The translations under genes were made by a program, and so were the position numbers. Positions 1-11,667 of a DNA stretch of 64,000 nucleotides are shown in pieces. The DNA comes from Hermetia illucens (Eukaryota > Arthropoda > Insecta > Diptera > Stratiomyidae). Below the pieces are notes generated by a model that had not been told where the DNA came from, did not search any database, and saw only the letters and a list, made by a program, of their open reading frames with translations. The stretch is from positions 150,116,692 to 150,180,691 of the forward strand of contig NC_051851.1 in the NCBI RefSeq assembly GCF_905115235.1, given 5' to 3'. The first letter of the stretch is position 1; each line of letters opens with the position of its first letter.

Positions 1-345
1 TAACTCTCCCATTGTCCAGCGATGGCTGGATCATACAAGCGATTGATATCGAATTTGGGGGGCCGTAGTCCTCCTACCCTGTGAGAAGTGCCGGAGGCAA
101 CACGTAAGCGACCATCAAATGATGACTCCTTTCGAAGTTAATGTCGGCGCCTCTCTTGTTACCCACATCCAGGTGACAACTTCTAAATCAGTAGATCGCA
201 AAGTGGTCAATCTGGTTGCTCGTACGATAAATGTGCCACCAATGACGAGGCGGTGGAAGTTTCAGAAATTGACGAATCTCTGACCTTTATCGTTAAGGGC
301 GCCAAGACAGTGTTTCCCCATGTCCGAGTAAGGTATTGTCAATCA
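1..345 (-). mobile_element. RTE family B fragment (endonuclease C-terminal part)
   Basis: Read on the minus strand, this stretch encodes an interrupted part of the apurinic-type endonuclease of a CFDP2/BovB-like RTE element. It contains a degenerate NQIDHF-like stretch followed by a GADI..HHLMVA-like stretch. The same region recurs at 7400-7680, 36380-36600 and 56470-56575. The copy runs off the left edge of the window and has no intact frame. Confidence 0.65.
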
Positions 346-1579
346 TAATGTCAGCTTTACGAGACGTCCCTGAACTGCCTGTAATTGCGCGTAAAAAGCA
401 TCCGTTTCCATTATATTGGAAGTCTCCGTTGATGTATAGCATTGTGCAATTATCATGCTCCTTAACCTGGACCGAAATCTTGCAGTCAGTATATCAGAAA
501 CCGCCTCTCAGGAGAAGAGAGCGTACCACCCCTTGATTTTCCGTAGTACAGAAGCACATTGTCGTAAAAAGAAGAGGAGTACTCTCTACAGTCCTACAAT
601 CTTACTTCGCTTAGGCCGAGAATCCCCACCTTATATCATAGGAAGTCCCGCTCGAATTTGAGAAAGTGAGCATTCTGAGGAATCTGTTACCGTTGTCCAA
701 GAGCGTGCGTACATTCCAAAAATCAATCATTGTCCGTTGTCAATAGTCAAAGGTATTCGGCGTGAGGTCAGTTCTTAACCGGAGCGTTGTTGACGTTTCG
801 TGAAAAATAAAGTTTCTAAATTTGCATATTGTTAGCTCACAAAGTTTACGTTGAGTTGCCTTTTACGATAAGCAGGGAAGACTTGCGCCCGCAGCTTCCT
901 GCTATTAGCAAAGTTCGGCAATTCAACAGCACCAGCGTAATCTGCAGGATTTTTGATACTGTTTCTGAATATGGTGCTCCTACATAAGCTTAAAGTCGAG
1001 TAAAGTTCGAAATACTTAACTGCTTATTATAACTGGATTTCTGCCCCTGGTAATATGGTTCCCAGTGAAGATAACTAGCCCAGTCTTAGCGTTTACCACA
1101 AGGGGACACAAATTGTAGATTACCTGCAGAGATGCATTCAAGCGGTCACATACTGTATCCGCAAACTTGCCAATAATTATTACGACTGGATCGTCCAAAA
1201 ATTCTTGCGCAAAGGCGAGGGAGATAAGATAACGCCTCCCTGTTGACAGCTCCTACGACATCATTATTCTTCTGTCCGACTAATATGGGGATCTTTCTCC
1301 CCTCGAGCATGTGGAGGATTAACAGCGGAGCGATTGCATGCGGTCTTAGCGAATCACAACTTCCTCCGAATGAAGCACTTTCGATATCCATGAACTCGTC
1401 CAAGGTGTTTTCAGGTCAGAGTATATCTCTTATCAATCTAATAGTATTTCCAGTCTTTTCAATGGAAATGAAGTTAGGCTGATCAGTCGAAAATTTTTTG
1501 CATCCATCAAGGTGGTTTCCCCTGCTATCGCCTTCGCATCACGTGTAAAAATTGAAATACAAGCGCCTTCTAGGCATGC
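346..1579. other. Intergenic stretch, nothing recognised
   Basis: No open frame here resembles a known family and there are no convincing splice-bounded exons. The short frames on both strands overlap each other and look like chance frames in decayed repeat DNA. Confidence 0.4.
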
Positions 1580-1589
1580 ATGGTATATA

Positions 1590-1735
1590 GGTTTTGCATG
1601 TCCGATTCAGAATTTTCCAAATCAAATTCCAATTTTCCAAACAATTTGAGATTTTTCCAAGTCAGTTTCAGAATTTTCCATTCCAAAATCAAAATTTTCC
1701 ATTTCAAATTCAGAAATTTTTTCGCTCAGTTGGTG
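1590..1735. repeat. Degenerate TTTTCCA / TTTCAAATTCAG short-unit repeat
   Basis: Variants of AATTTTCCA and TTTCAAATTCAG alternate about seven times. A clearly related stretch lies at 26690-26800. In both places a copy of the 450-bp dispersed repeat follows downstream, so the two may belong to one element. The 96-codon frame over this stretch is a by-product of the repeat. Confidence 0.6.
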
Positions 1736-1764
1736 CAGTCGATCGATTCTATTGAAGTTATATC

Positions 1765-1870
1765 CTGCGTAATATTATCGAGAAAGGATAATATTGGGCT
1801 GTGTGGCTTTCCCCGATTTCATTCGTTTTATTGCCTCCTCGACTTCAGTTGCGCTAAGTTAAGTCCTTGA
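1765..1870 (-). mobile_element. RTE family C scrap (RT N-terminal linker)
   Basis: On the minus strand it reads a linker like SATEVEEAIKRMKSGKA, matching the start of the reverse transcriptase region at about 42385 and 47413 (both plus strand). About 100 bp survive. Confidence 0.6.
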
Positions 1871-1875
1871 GGGTT

Positions 1876-2345
1876 TTACGTGAGCACCTGTCTTGCGACT
1901 TAATCCCACAGTCTTCTGAAGACACGGATTGATTTTGTGACCACAATCAGAGCCCCCCTGAGACAAGCAACAACGGTACCGGTCTATACCAAGTGCATGG
2001 CTTAGCATTCATACTGGTGGATGCAAGACCCACCTAAATCTCTACCGAACTAAGGAGTACGGCACCCGTGTTGAAACGCAACACCACGCCGAGGCCCGAA
2101 GGTCTCTACTCGTTTGAGCATAACCAACAACCTCCATGAAGCTCCCACTAGGGGACCAACCGCAAATAACCGAGCTGTACTCACATACAACGGGAGTTCA
2201 CTTGAAGTATGAGAGTCCAGGGGCTATCTCGGTTCCCATGGTACCAGTATACTCCTGGTGAGGTTTCGTGACCAATTTGCCGCTTCAGATCCCCGTGCAG
2301 ACTCGGGTCTGATCGCCCTGATTAGGCTTCGGAGCATTCGCCTAC
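1876..2345 (+). repeat. 450-bp dispersed repeat, copy 1 (longest)
   Basis: This copy aligns along most of its length with stretches at 24405-24660, 35960-36300 and 44490-44865, and in part with 26825-26900. Shared landmarks are CTTAATCCCAC near the left end, ACAATCAGAGC, GAGTACGGCACCCG in the middle, and GGTTCCCATGGTACC followed by CTTCAGAT near the right end. It has no coding frame. It could be a non-autonomous element or an untranslated part of a larger one; copy 3 stands immediately upstream of an RTE-B copy. Confidence 0.65.
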
Positions 2346-2479
2346 TGCATCACGGCCGGGAAGCCAAAGTGAGTACAGGGTCTCCCGGTGCCACCACTAT
2401 GGAGGTTCTCCTTGGCCACTTGGTTTTGGTTTGGCCGACAAGGTTGCCGCCCCTTCTTCCTCACCGCCACCTCTGAGCA

Positions 2480-3291
2480 CCGGGTAAGGAAGAACATCGG
2501 GACTGATTTGTCGATGAGCCGCGCAGTTCATCTGCCCCTTGGCTCATTTTGCCAAGAAAGTTGCCACTCGGTAAGGGTGCATTGACGTTCTTCACGGGCA
2601 ACCACCTCTCTTAAGTTCTCCCCTTACGGCGGTAGATAGCTTTGCGCTTCTTGGCAAGGAGGGCAACGGGGATCACTCCCGCGATCATCATCACAGCCAG
2701 TTTGGAGACGGTGCGATAAGCAGACGCCACTCGCAAAGCTCCCCGTCTCTGCGCTTGAGCAAGGCGTTTACGATGCACCTCCTTGTCAAGGGCATCAGCC
2801 CATACCTCCGCATCATAGAGCAGAACCGACTGCGTTGCTCCCATAAGGAGACGTCTCCTAGTAGATATAGGGCGGCCAACATTTGCCATTAGCCGACTCA
2901 AGGCCGGGACTCCAGATGCAGCCCTGTCCGCTCGATTTGCTCGAAGAAGCTCATCTTCTAGTCGAGCAATAAACCTAAGTATTTGGCCGCTGGTTTTGAC
3001 TCTACAGTCAACTCGCCGATCGAAATGGGATGCAGGGTCAGGATTTTCCTTCTCGTCAAGATGACTACTTCGGTTTTTTTCCAGCGCAAGGCTGAAATCG
3101 TGGGCAGACAACCATCCGCTTACCCGTCGCATCAATATGCCAAGTCTGCTTTGCGCCTGTTCAACAGTGCGTCCGGCAACAAGTGCCGCAACGTCGTCTG
3201 CATAACCGACCAGGCGCGACTCTTCGAGTTTCAGCAGACTATCATAAGAAGGGTTCCAGAGGTCCAGCATACCATAGGTTGCTAAGCTTAA
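2480..3291 (-). mobile_element. R1-clade LINE, 5'-truncated, RT C-terminal part
   Basis: On the minus strand an interrupted frame carries the GYADD active-site motif, then AGRTVEQAQSRL, SVLLYDAEVWADAL, QRRGALRVASAYRTV and AGVIPVALLA. These are signatures of the R1 clade (R1/TRAS/SART/Waldo). The sequence is closely related to the plus-strand copy at 51475-52143. The upstream half of the RT and the endonuclease are missing. Left of about 2610 the similarity fades through the downstream region and no A-tail is visible. Confidence 0.85.
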
Positions 3292-4089
3292 CTTTATTAG
3301 GTGGGGATAAAAGCGGGTGCGGAACCCCTACCCCACTTGCAGCGGAAAGCATATATATCATCAAAGAAGGGAGGCAGGTAACCTTAAATCACGATAAAGC
3401 AGGTAATAAAAAATAAAAAGTAGGGGGCAATATTGGTAGAATCAGAAAATTAATTCTAACGTAATAGTAGAGCTAAAAAGCTACGATATAAACAGGGGTA
3501 GTTTAAGATAGGTTAATTAATTAGATACTAGCACTTGGGGGGGGGAGGGAGGCACGTGGTCTCCGAAACAATTGTATGCGAGAGAAAAAATAAAAATATT
3601 TACAGTATAAGGAAAAACACCTAGTTCTTTTCTTAACTTATATACCAACTGTAAAAAGAAACATGGACATTAATTTCAACAATGATGTAGTTTTAGTTTA
3701 GTTCAGTGGAAGGAAGCCACTGCTCCAAACACTCTGGTCTTTTGTTAGGCCCATTGTGCTATTCCCTGTTCAATGGCCTCCCGCATATATACTTTACACA
3801 TCCTCCAAGAGCAGAGAGCATGGAGATTCTTTGTTGAAGAAAGCTTTACTGAAGTATCTTCGTTTGAAGTCTGAGGAGGCCAGACAGCTGCATATGCAAT
3901 ATAGGGCACTCTCCTCCTCTTTTTCACATGGGCTACATATGGTCAAGGCCACCACCCCAATTTTTTGAATGTTACTAGGGCTTTCATATTTCATGTTTCT
4001 TGCTCTACAGGCCCAGGCCTGCTTGTTGCAACTAGTTTGATGTTAGCTACTGTTTAGTACTGATAATGCTGGACGACTGTCAGAACAGA
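3292..4089. other. AT-rich intergenic stretch, nothing recognised
   Basis: It contains A-rich runs and a G9 tract near 3537. A long antisense frame at 3794-3994 has no family resemblance. No gene or repeat was recognised. Confidence 0.4.
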
Positions 4090-4910
4090 TTCAAATAATG
4101 CTACCCCGTCACTTTGGTCGAAAATATTCTTCTGGCACCAATAAAATTCCATATATCTCCGAATATAAATATGGCTGCGATTTACCCATTGGTGGGTATA
4201 GTGTGTCAACCACACCTAAGCGCCGTCGCCCAAGAATACCTGAAATGCGCTTTAGCTCCCCCACAATTTCCCAAAAAGCCTGCACTCCTTCTCTACTGTT
4301 CTGCGCTAGTTCCCCAGGGGCAACAAACTCGTTGGCCATTTTGGGAAATTGAATTCCACTTCATAATGCAACGCAATTGTCGCCTCTCCTTATTGTGTGA
4401 CCTATCCATTGTCACTTCCGACCAAGTTCTTCGTTTGGAATAATATCAGGTCAGCATACTCCGATGATAGAATGCAGACATATGTTGGCGAAGGTTTGAA
4501 GCTTTCGAGTGACAGTGGTGGTCACTATTAATGTATTATACTACTTCCATATAGCCAGACAGACAAAACGCTTGCACAGAGCAGTCTCAATTCAATTTTG
4601 GTATTGAAATAATTGCGTTGCCAGATTTTATATAATACAAGGCAGCGAAATCGAATCAAGCGCTTTAATCTGTCGAGTGGCATTCAGTTGGATGCCACCG
4701 TCGGCAGAAACCACGTTTCCTAGATATGTAAATCAATGGATGCCTTCGATACTCTGCAGAATAATCCAGATAAGGAGAGTGCGAAGATCCGTCAGATTGA
4801 AAACTTGATTTTGTTGATGTTTATCTTCAGTCTAAATTTACTTGCCACTCTTTTCAAATCCAGAGCCTTCTCGCCAGGGTCCGTGACCTGGTGAGAGAAG
4901 TGTTTCAGTA
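4090..4910 (-). mobile_element. RTE family B fragment (RT C-terminal part)
   Basis: It aligns with 55740-56480 over most of its length on the same strand. On the minus strand it encodes the palm/thumb region, with a YLGN.V.ADGGIQLNAT-like stretch, and the C-terminal tail of the family B reverse transcriptase. It is heavily interrupted. The RTE-A element at 4915 abuts it, so the younger element probably landed in or beside it. Confidence 0.7.
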
Positions 4911-4914
4911 AATA

Positions 4915-6720
4915 TATTATCATCATCAACGACGCAACAACCGGTATCCGGTCTAGGCCTGTCTTAATAAAGAACTGCACATATCCCGGTTTTGCACTGA
5001 GGTCTACCAATTCGATATCCCTAAAAGCTGTCTGGTGTCCTGACCTACGCCATTGCTCCATCTCAGGCAGGGTCTGCCTCGTCTTCTTTTTCTACCATAG
5101 ATATTACCCTGATAGGCTTTCCGGGCTGGATCATCCTCATCCATACGGATTAAGTGACCCGCCCACCGTAACCTATTGAGCCGGATTTTATCCACAATCA
5201 GACGGTCGTGGTCGCATACCCTTTCGCCCGGAAACTGAATTCTCTCATGGTTGAGTACATTTTTACCCTAGCAATGCTATCAAAGTCGATGAAAAGATGG
5301 TGCAACTACTGTTCATATTCCAACAGTTTTTTCATCGCTTAACACAGAGGAAAAATCTGATCTGTTGCTGATTTACCTAGGATGAAGCCTCTTTGGTGTG
5401 GGCCAGATAATGCCTCGTTGGCAGTTGTCAGGTATTGTTCGCTGTCCCGCACCTTGAGCATCAGTTGATGAACCGCTTGGTGTAGTTGATCGCCATCCAT
5501 AACCAAGTCTGACGAGCTGACGAGACCTCCAACTCGCCATATTCTGGTTGTTGAGCAGTTAATCAGAATACTCAGCCCATCGCTCCAATAAACCCGTTCT
5601 GTCGAAAATCACATTTCCCTCTTTGTCTCGGCAGGATGGGCATTGAAGTGTATAAGGATTCATTTCACCTTGATAGGTGTTACGGAGGACTTGTGTTGTG
5701 AATAGCTTCAGTATTCACTCTCACCTGATTATCAGAGGGGACTGTAGGCAGTGTTGTAATTCGAGCCTGGAGCACTATGCCAACGAGATAGTGATCCGAG
5801 TCTGTATTGGCCCCCCTATATATATGTTTTGACATTCATCACACCTGAGAGGATGCGGCGTTCAATACGTGTCAATTTGGTTGAAAGTGGTTCTGCCTGG
5901 AGAGGCTTACGTATCCACGTATGTCTGTGGACCGCTTTCCGCGCAAACCAGGTACTTTCAACAAACATTTCGTGTGATACTGCTAACTGAATAATCCGCT
6001 GTCCGTTATCATCGGTATCCTTACGTAAGCTATGGGAGCCGACGCATCGCCTGAATACAGGCTCCGTCGCTACTTAACTGTTAAAATCCCCAAGTATGAT
6101 TTTGATATTATATCTGGGACAGGCTTCGAAGTTCGTTCGACTGGCTCGTAAAAGGTATCCTTCTCCGACTCTGCAGTCTCCTCTGTAGGGGCGTGAGCAT
6201 TAATGAAGCTAATATTTCAAAATTTGCCTCGCAAACGCAAAGTGCATAGCCGTTCGCTTATGTTTTCAAAGTCGATAACAGCAGGTTTCATTTTTTGGCT
6301 GACTAAGAAACCTACTCCAAGCGCATGGTTTACTGGATGGCCACTATAATATATGGCTAAGTGACTCTTCTCCAAGAAACCGGTTCCCGTCCATCGCATC
6401 TCTTGCAACGCTGGTACATCAGCCTTATATTGGGACATGGTATCGGCTCAACTGCTCAGCAGCATTCGATCTGCACAGGGAGCGCACGTTCCATGAGAAA
6501 ATGCGCAAATCGTTAATCTGTTGTCGTTGCCGGGTTTGTCGTTTTAAAATCCATTCTGTCCGAGGCCCCATCCATGGCTTCGTAACTTCGGTTTTCGATG
6601 TAGGGTTGTCAGCCCTACCCAACCCCCAGTTGAGCATGAGGAGGTTCAAATCTCCGCAAAAGGGAAAAGGAGGGAAGGGAATCTGAACTGACAATCTGAA
6701 TTCCGACAAACTGTCAAACA
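4915..6720 (-). mobile_element. RTE family A element, internally deleted
   Basis: Reading leftwards there is an endonuclease start (FSWNVRSL, then ALQEMRWTGTGFLEK, GVGFLVSQK and NAHAPTEE), then RT remnants near 5640-5290, then a C-terminal tail (RLRWAGHLIRMDEDDPARKA and RRGRPCLRW). It ends against a CATCAT tract at about 4918. The endonuclease start and the 3' end are both present, but much of the RT is missing and every frame is broken. The same 3' end occurs at 29531. Confidence 0.85.
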
Positions 6721-6889
6721 ATTCTGTGTATAGGTGAGAAAGGCAAACACAGGAGCGTATTTACTAGATACAATTACCGGGAGTGAGTTGGGCGGGGAGA
6801 CACGGAAAGCAACTCAGTCCTAGAGAGAGCAGGAAGAGGAACAGACTGGTTCGGCGCGGAGTGTATATTTTATTGCAATTGCAATTATG
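6721..6889. other. Possible 5' leader of the family A element
   Basis: This G/A-rich sequence lies just upstream of the endonuclease start on the minus strand. It has no coding frame. Its assignment to the element rests on position only. Confidence 0.3.
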
Positions 6890-7085
6890 TCACAGCGGAA
6901 AGTGGAGTACCCCTCCGAGCTCCCGAGTTTAATATGGCATGGTCCAGCCAAATTTCAGAAATGCAATCCCCCAGCTTGGTTCTTAAACCCTTAACATTTT
7001 GATAAAACAGATGGACAAAAAACGCAGCTGTCCTGAAATTTACCCGCGAATTGGTGCACTTCTTATGGCCTGATGAACACACCTT
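6890..7085 (-). mobile_element. LINE endonuclease N-terminal scrap
   Basis: The minus-strand frame contains FYQNVKGLRTKLGD followed by EIW. This matches the first strand of the endonuclease of Jockey/CR1-like LINEs (consensus YYQNVRGLRTK). Only about 60 codons remain. Confidence 0.6.
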
Positions 7086-7089
7086 CAGG

Positions 7090-7365
7090 ACAGGTCTTCC
7101 TCCGATTTAGGCAGTTCCCCGCCTCGCTGTTACTTCCGGCCATTCTGAAGATCGCCTCCCCCCTCCCCCAGATGGTGATGAGTTAATTCTAGAAGGACTT
7201 CCAGAGATGTCGTTGGGCACATGCTCTTTGCCACACTGATACACACGCAAGCTAGTGTTTGAAGTTTGTGTAACTCCCTGGCAGTTCAGTTCTTTCTGCT
7301 CAGATTACCGCCCCATAGGTAATCATAGGCTATTGCAATGTATCCAAAATGGGGTTTTCTCTGCT
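7090..7365 (-). mobile_element. LOA/I-like LINE fragment (second copy)
   Basis: It aligns with 15890-16150 on the same strand, including the shared CCACTGATACACACGCAAGC stretch. It is the linker between the RT thumb and the RNase H domain of that element. No intact frame remains. Confidence 0.65.
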
Positions 7366-7399
7366 ATGAACATCCTTCCAATAGTACAGTGCTAGGTAT

Positions 7400-7680
7400 C
7401 ATTGGATACTTCTCATACAGATAGGACGGAGGCTTCCTATGAACAACTGAATGCAATCAAGGAGAGGTTTCTTAAAGGTCATTGTGAAGGATGATCTGAA
7501 TGCCATGCTAGGCTCTGACAACTCCTTACTCGGACGTGTGATGGGGAAAGACGGTCTTAACGACCGTAACGATAATGGAGGGAGGTTTGTGAACTTCTGC
7601 AGGTTCCAGTGCCGTTTGAACTTTGATACCGTACGAAATACCGGAAATTTCAATGTAATCTGTGCACCATAGATTATAGA
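7400..7680 (+). mobile_element. RTE family B endonuclease fragment
   Basis: The plus-strand frames give KDDLNAMLGSDNSLLGRVMG and then DRNDNGGRFVNFCRF. These are the GDLNAKVGSDNTLLG and DRNDNGGRFVDFC blocks of CFDP2-like endonucleases. Confidence 0.75.
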
Positions 7681-8852
7681 ACTGTTAGCGCGAGTCCTTC
7701 AATTTGGAACGTTAGGTCGATTTTGCTATGAAACGTAAAAATCTCATCTTTCACATTTCTCGATTTGTTGGGCGTGTACTCAGCAGTGCGAAGTGTTTGT
7801 TTGGCAAACGGAAAATAATGATGCCCGAAATTCTTTACTACCACTGACGGGTGAGCATATTATTATATCCATCCTGCCACCTTTTTGCAAGTTCTGATGG
7901 TTTCCTTTCATGTAGATTTCCAATCAAACTTACCTATGTAAGTGGAACACATCTTTCTTCTTCCAATTTTAACGTATTTTATCTAAACCGTTGGAATTAG
8001 ACATTCAATAAATTTGATAGTAATCATCGTTACTTACGAGCATTTGTACCATCCACAGACATTCCTCTAACGGTACCAAACTTTATGGAGAATAATTTCC
8101 TTCAAAATATCGCAATCTCATTGAATATTACAAGATATTCTACAAAGCGAGATATTTCTTGCCATTTTATTATCGACTTGATACTGCTAAGATAGTGAAT
8201 TTTAACTCTATAAATATTTTGTCTGAATATTCTCGCTTTATGGCTTCCGTGCGCAGTTTTTACTTAATAGCACATCCATAATAGGCGGTCCCTTCCAACC
8301 AAGGCTAAAGACAAGATTCCTCCCAACAGGTTTGTCTGCATATGCACCTAAAAGTCCGGAAGCGAAAATGGCAAATTAAATCTATGTATCTATGACTCGA
8401 AAAGCACGTCAAAGACACACATGCACCTAAGACAGAAGGTACGGGGACTGATTTATGTACATATGTTTAGTTCTTTGCTTCTTTTCACCCATCTTACGGA
8501 GAACCTTTCGAATGCATACTCTCCCAGCGTCTATTGACCCCATCGGGCGCATTGCTGTTGCATCATAGCACCAAAGTTAATATGGTCGTTCCACAAATGG
8601 AGCTTATACTAGACTATGGTAGTTGCACTGTACCTAACTCGAAATTCTTCTAACAGTTTCAGATACAAAGATTCTAGTTTGAATTTCAAGGTAGATGTAT
8701 CTTATCCCATGCGTTTCTGCAGTCTTTCTAATCCGTAAATGGAAGAGGCTGCAGAAGTGGCTGGACTGGAGGCTGCGACGAACGTAGAATTGTCCTAAGT
8801 CCTGAAGTTGTCTTTGGTGCGGTTTAGTTTGTTTCAGTTGTTACGGGTCAAC
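7681..8852. other. Upstream region of the secreted-protein gene
   Basis: This moderately AT-rich stretch has no repeat hits that I recognise. A TTTCAG at about 8831-8836 could be a splice acceptor for a 5' non-coding exon, which would place the promoter further left. No TATA box could be assigned with confidence. Confidence 0.35.
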
Positions 8853-9801
8853 ATGTGTAAATTCAACAACAGATTGTTTAATTTTGCATTGATCGTTTTC
8901 GCCATCATCCATATTTCATTGACTTCACCTATTAATCGAAAACTGAGTAGAAACTCCTTTTCCGACTATTATGATTACGACCAGGACTTGGAGTTAAATT
9001 TCGATCAACGACAAAATGGCTCTGAGAACTATCGCGTGAATTTCAATGGATTTCTGATCGCGTTGCCGGCAGGGGATGTGACTAACAATTCCGATGTACT
9101 ATCCATACTGGGTGAGACAGTTTTATCTTCATAACCAGGTCTTGTGACTAACATTCCTTACAGGAATTTCTGAAAGCGATCTCCTTACTCTCATGGACAA
9201 TTTCGATATTGAACCCACGGCAGACGTCGAAAAGCCGCAAATCCTGAACGAACGTCCAGCGGAAAGCAGTGAAGATTTATTTCTTCCTAAACCAGGTGAA
9301 GCACGAGATAGCTCTAGCGGAGGAGATACATCTGGGAAATCGATCAGTGATCGACACTCAGGAATTGAGGATGCAGGGAAACCATATAAACCACATAAGT
9401 ATGTATCTTTACTTACTTCACTTCTTCTGTGCTTTCTTTCTACGGCGCTTGGCATAATAATCAAAATTAAACAAATTTCGTCCTCGTTAGAGCCTCTATC
9501 AGACAAATACAAACCCCAACTTACTAACAATTCCAGTTGATATTTATAATCTTTTTTTCATCTTCTCTGAATCTGTTCCTTAAATTATTTAGAGGAGCCA
9601 GGTGCCATTCTAGCTATATTCTTCGTCCGCTTTCTGCTTGTCCCGAAGATCCTTTTAACAAAAACCTCGAAATCATCTCCTTATTCAAGTAGAAGCTACT
9701 TGTGTAAGATAAACTTCATTTAAGGGAATTTGTGCTTATCTTTCAGAATGAAGTTGCATTTCGCCAATTTCTTGAAGCTACTCCGAAGACGTTTCAATTA
9801 A
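8853..9801 (+). CDS. Small secreted acidic protein, unrecognised, three exons
   Basis: Exons are 8853-9111, 9164-9398 and 9747-9801, giving 182 aa. The first ATG opens a classic signal peptide, MCKFNNRLFNFALIVFAI, with cleavage likely after about residue 26. The mature part is acidic and Ser/Asp/Glu-rich, with a DYYDYDQDLELNFD tract near the start. Intron 1 is 52 bp, has gtgagt-like and cag borders, and keeps the frame. Exon 2 can end at a gtatgt donor at 9399. The acceptor at 9746 then adds a short basic tail ending LLRRRFN. If intron 2 is retained, the frame runs to 9540 and adds a hydrophobic segment resembling a membrane anchor (211 aa in all). An AATAAA follows at 9924. I do not recognise the family; a peptide precursor or a tethered ligand are guesses only. 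Confidence 0.6.
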
Positions 9802-9923
9802 AATTGTTTATCTCCGAAGAAGCCTTGAAAGCTCAGATCGAAGGACACTCTGATGCAAACTTTGAATTTAATCAATATTGAGATTTTTACGTAATATAAG
9901 CTTGACTACGGATAAGTATAAGC

Positions 9924-9929
9924 AATAAA
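9924..9929 (+). promoter_or_regulatory. Polyadenylation signal AATAAA
   Basis: It lies about 120 bp after the stop of the secreted-protein gene on the same strand. The R1 element begins about 55 bp further on. Confidence 0.5.
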
Positions 9930-9984
9930 TTCAGTTTTTTACAGAATGTTGAAAAATGTTTAATTTATCGAACCAAATACGGCT

Positions 9985-11667
9985 GTGCTTCCTTTTAGGG
10001 TGGTCAGAATGTGCACACCAAATAAGTTTGGTTTTAGAGCAGGGAGATCGACAATTGATGCTGTCATGCAAGTCGTGGACGCCGTTCGACGAGCAGAGGC
10101 ACATAGCCGCCGAACTCGACGGGTGGTGCTCCTCGTAACACTTGACGTCAGAAACGCTTTTAATTCCGTAAGATGGAAAGACATTCTAGGCACACTAGAC
10201 AATACTTTCCACGTCCCGAACTATCTCTTATGGATATTGAGGGACTATCTGAGGAACCGCTCCCTGCTCTATAAAACACTAGAGGGTCAAAGGTGGATGG
10301 AGGTTACGTCGGGGGTAGCATAGGGATCCATCCTAGAACCGGACCTCTGGAACGCTACCTATGACAGTCTACTTAAACTCGACATGCCAGACGAGTCGCG
10401 TCTGGTCGGCTCTGCAGATGATGTCGCAGCGCCTGTTGCTGGACGCAAAGCAGACGCAGCATATTAATGCAACGGGTAAGCGGATGTTTGACTACTCATG
10501 GTTTCAACCTTGCACTGGAAAAAACCGAAGTAGTCATCCTGACTAAAAGGAGAATTCCGACCCTGCGTCCCATATCGTTCGGCGAGTCGATAATCGAGTC
10601 AAAATCAGCGGTAAAGTACCTCGGGTTGACCCTTGACTCAAAGATGAGCTTTTCTGAGCAAATCAAAGCAGCAGCGAACAAGGCTGCGGCTGGAGTTTCG
10701 GCGTTAAGTAGGCTAATGGCAAATATTGGGGGTCCTACGTCTAGCAGGCGACGTCTCCTGATGAGTTCAACGCAGTCTGTCCTGCTCTACGGTGCAGAGG
10801 TATGGGCTGGCGCCTTTAACAAGGAGGTATATTGTAAACGCCTTGCGCAAGTACAGAGACGGGGAGCTTTGCGGGTGGCGTCTGCGTACCGCACTGTCTC
10901 TGAACCGGCCGTGATGGTGATCGCGGGAGTGATCCCCGTTGCCCTTCTTGCTAAGGAGCGTCAGGCCATATACAAACGTAAGGGAGATGAGCCAAGGAAG
11001 GTGGTTGCTCGCGAAGAACGGCAACGTACTCTAGGCGAGTGGCAGCTCTTGTGGTAAAATGAAACTAGAAGCAGATGGAGTGCGCGGCTCATCAGCAACC
11101 TAGGTGCGTGTCTCAATCGGAAGCATGGTGAGACTGACTATTTCCTTACCCAATTTTTAAGTGGGCATGGAAGTTTTCAGTCTTACCTGCACAAGATTGG
11201 AAAGGCGCGTTCTCCGGATTGTGTGTTTTGCAATGGAGTTGTGGACGAAGCCCACCACACTTTTTTTTCTTGTGGAAGGTGGGATGGGGTTCGTCAGCAG
11301 CTCTATTTAAACACAGGGGATCTTTCTCCAGATAACATTGTCGAAGAGATGCTGAGGACTGCTGACAGGTGCAACCGTGTTGCCCATTACGTTCGGGCTC
11401 TTCTCGTTGATAAGAAGATAGAACTCGACCTGTGTCAGAGGGTTCCTTGAACTGACAGTTCCGTTCCTCCTCTCCCCTCCCGCTGGTGAAAGGAATTCCC
11501 TGATTTGAAGGCTCCGCAAGGCGGGAGAGTTCGAGGAGTAGCCCGAAGTAATGTGACAAACGGTTCCAGGCTAGCTCTCTGACGATGGCGAGGTGTTTAG
11601 TCAGTAGTCCGACGACGTACCGAATCGGGAGTCCAACACTGTGTGCATTCATCGACCCTAAAAAAAA
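9985..11667 (+). mobile_element. R1-clade LINE, 5'-truncated, RT plus 3' UTR
   Basis: It begins inside the RT fingers (NKFGFRAGRSTIDAVMQVVD), continues through LLVTLDVRNAFNSVRW and the palm, and reaches QRRGALRVASAYRTV. It ends in a C-terminal zinc motif (CVFCNGVVDEAHHTFFSC), a 3' UTR with TAATGTGACAAACG at 11549, and an A-run at 11660-11667. The YADD box reads SADD and the frame is interrupted, so this copy is dead. It lies just downstream of the polyadenylation signal of the gene on its left. Confidence 0.88.

Noticed and set aside
2480-3291. Possibility that R1 copies mark an rDNA locus
   Set aside because: No 28S sequence flanks any copy, and the neighbours are ordinary protein genes and other LINEs.
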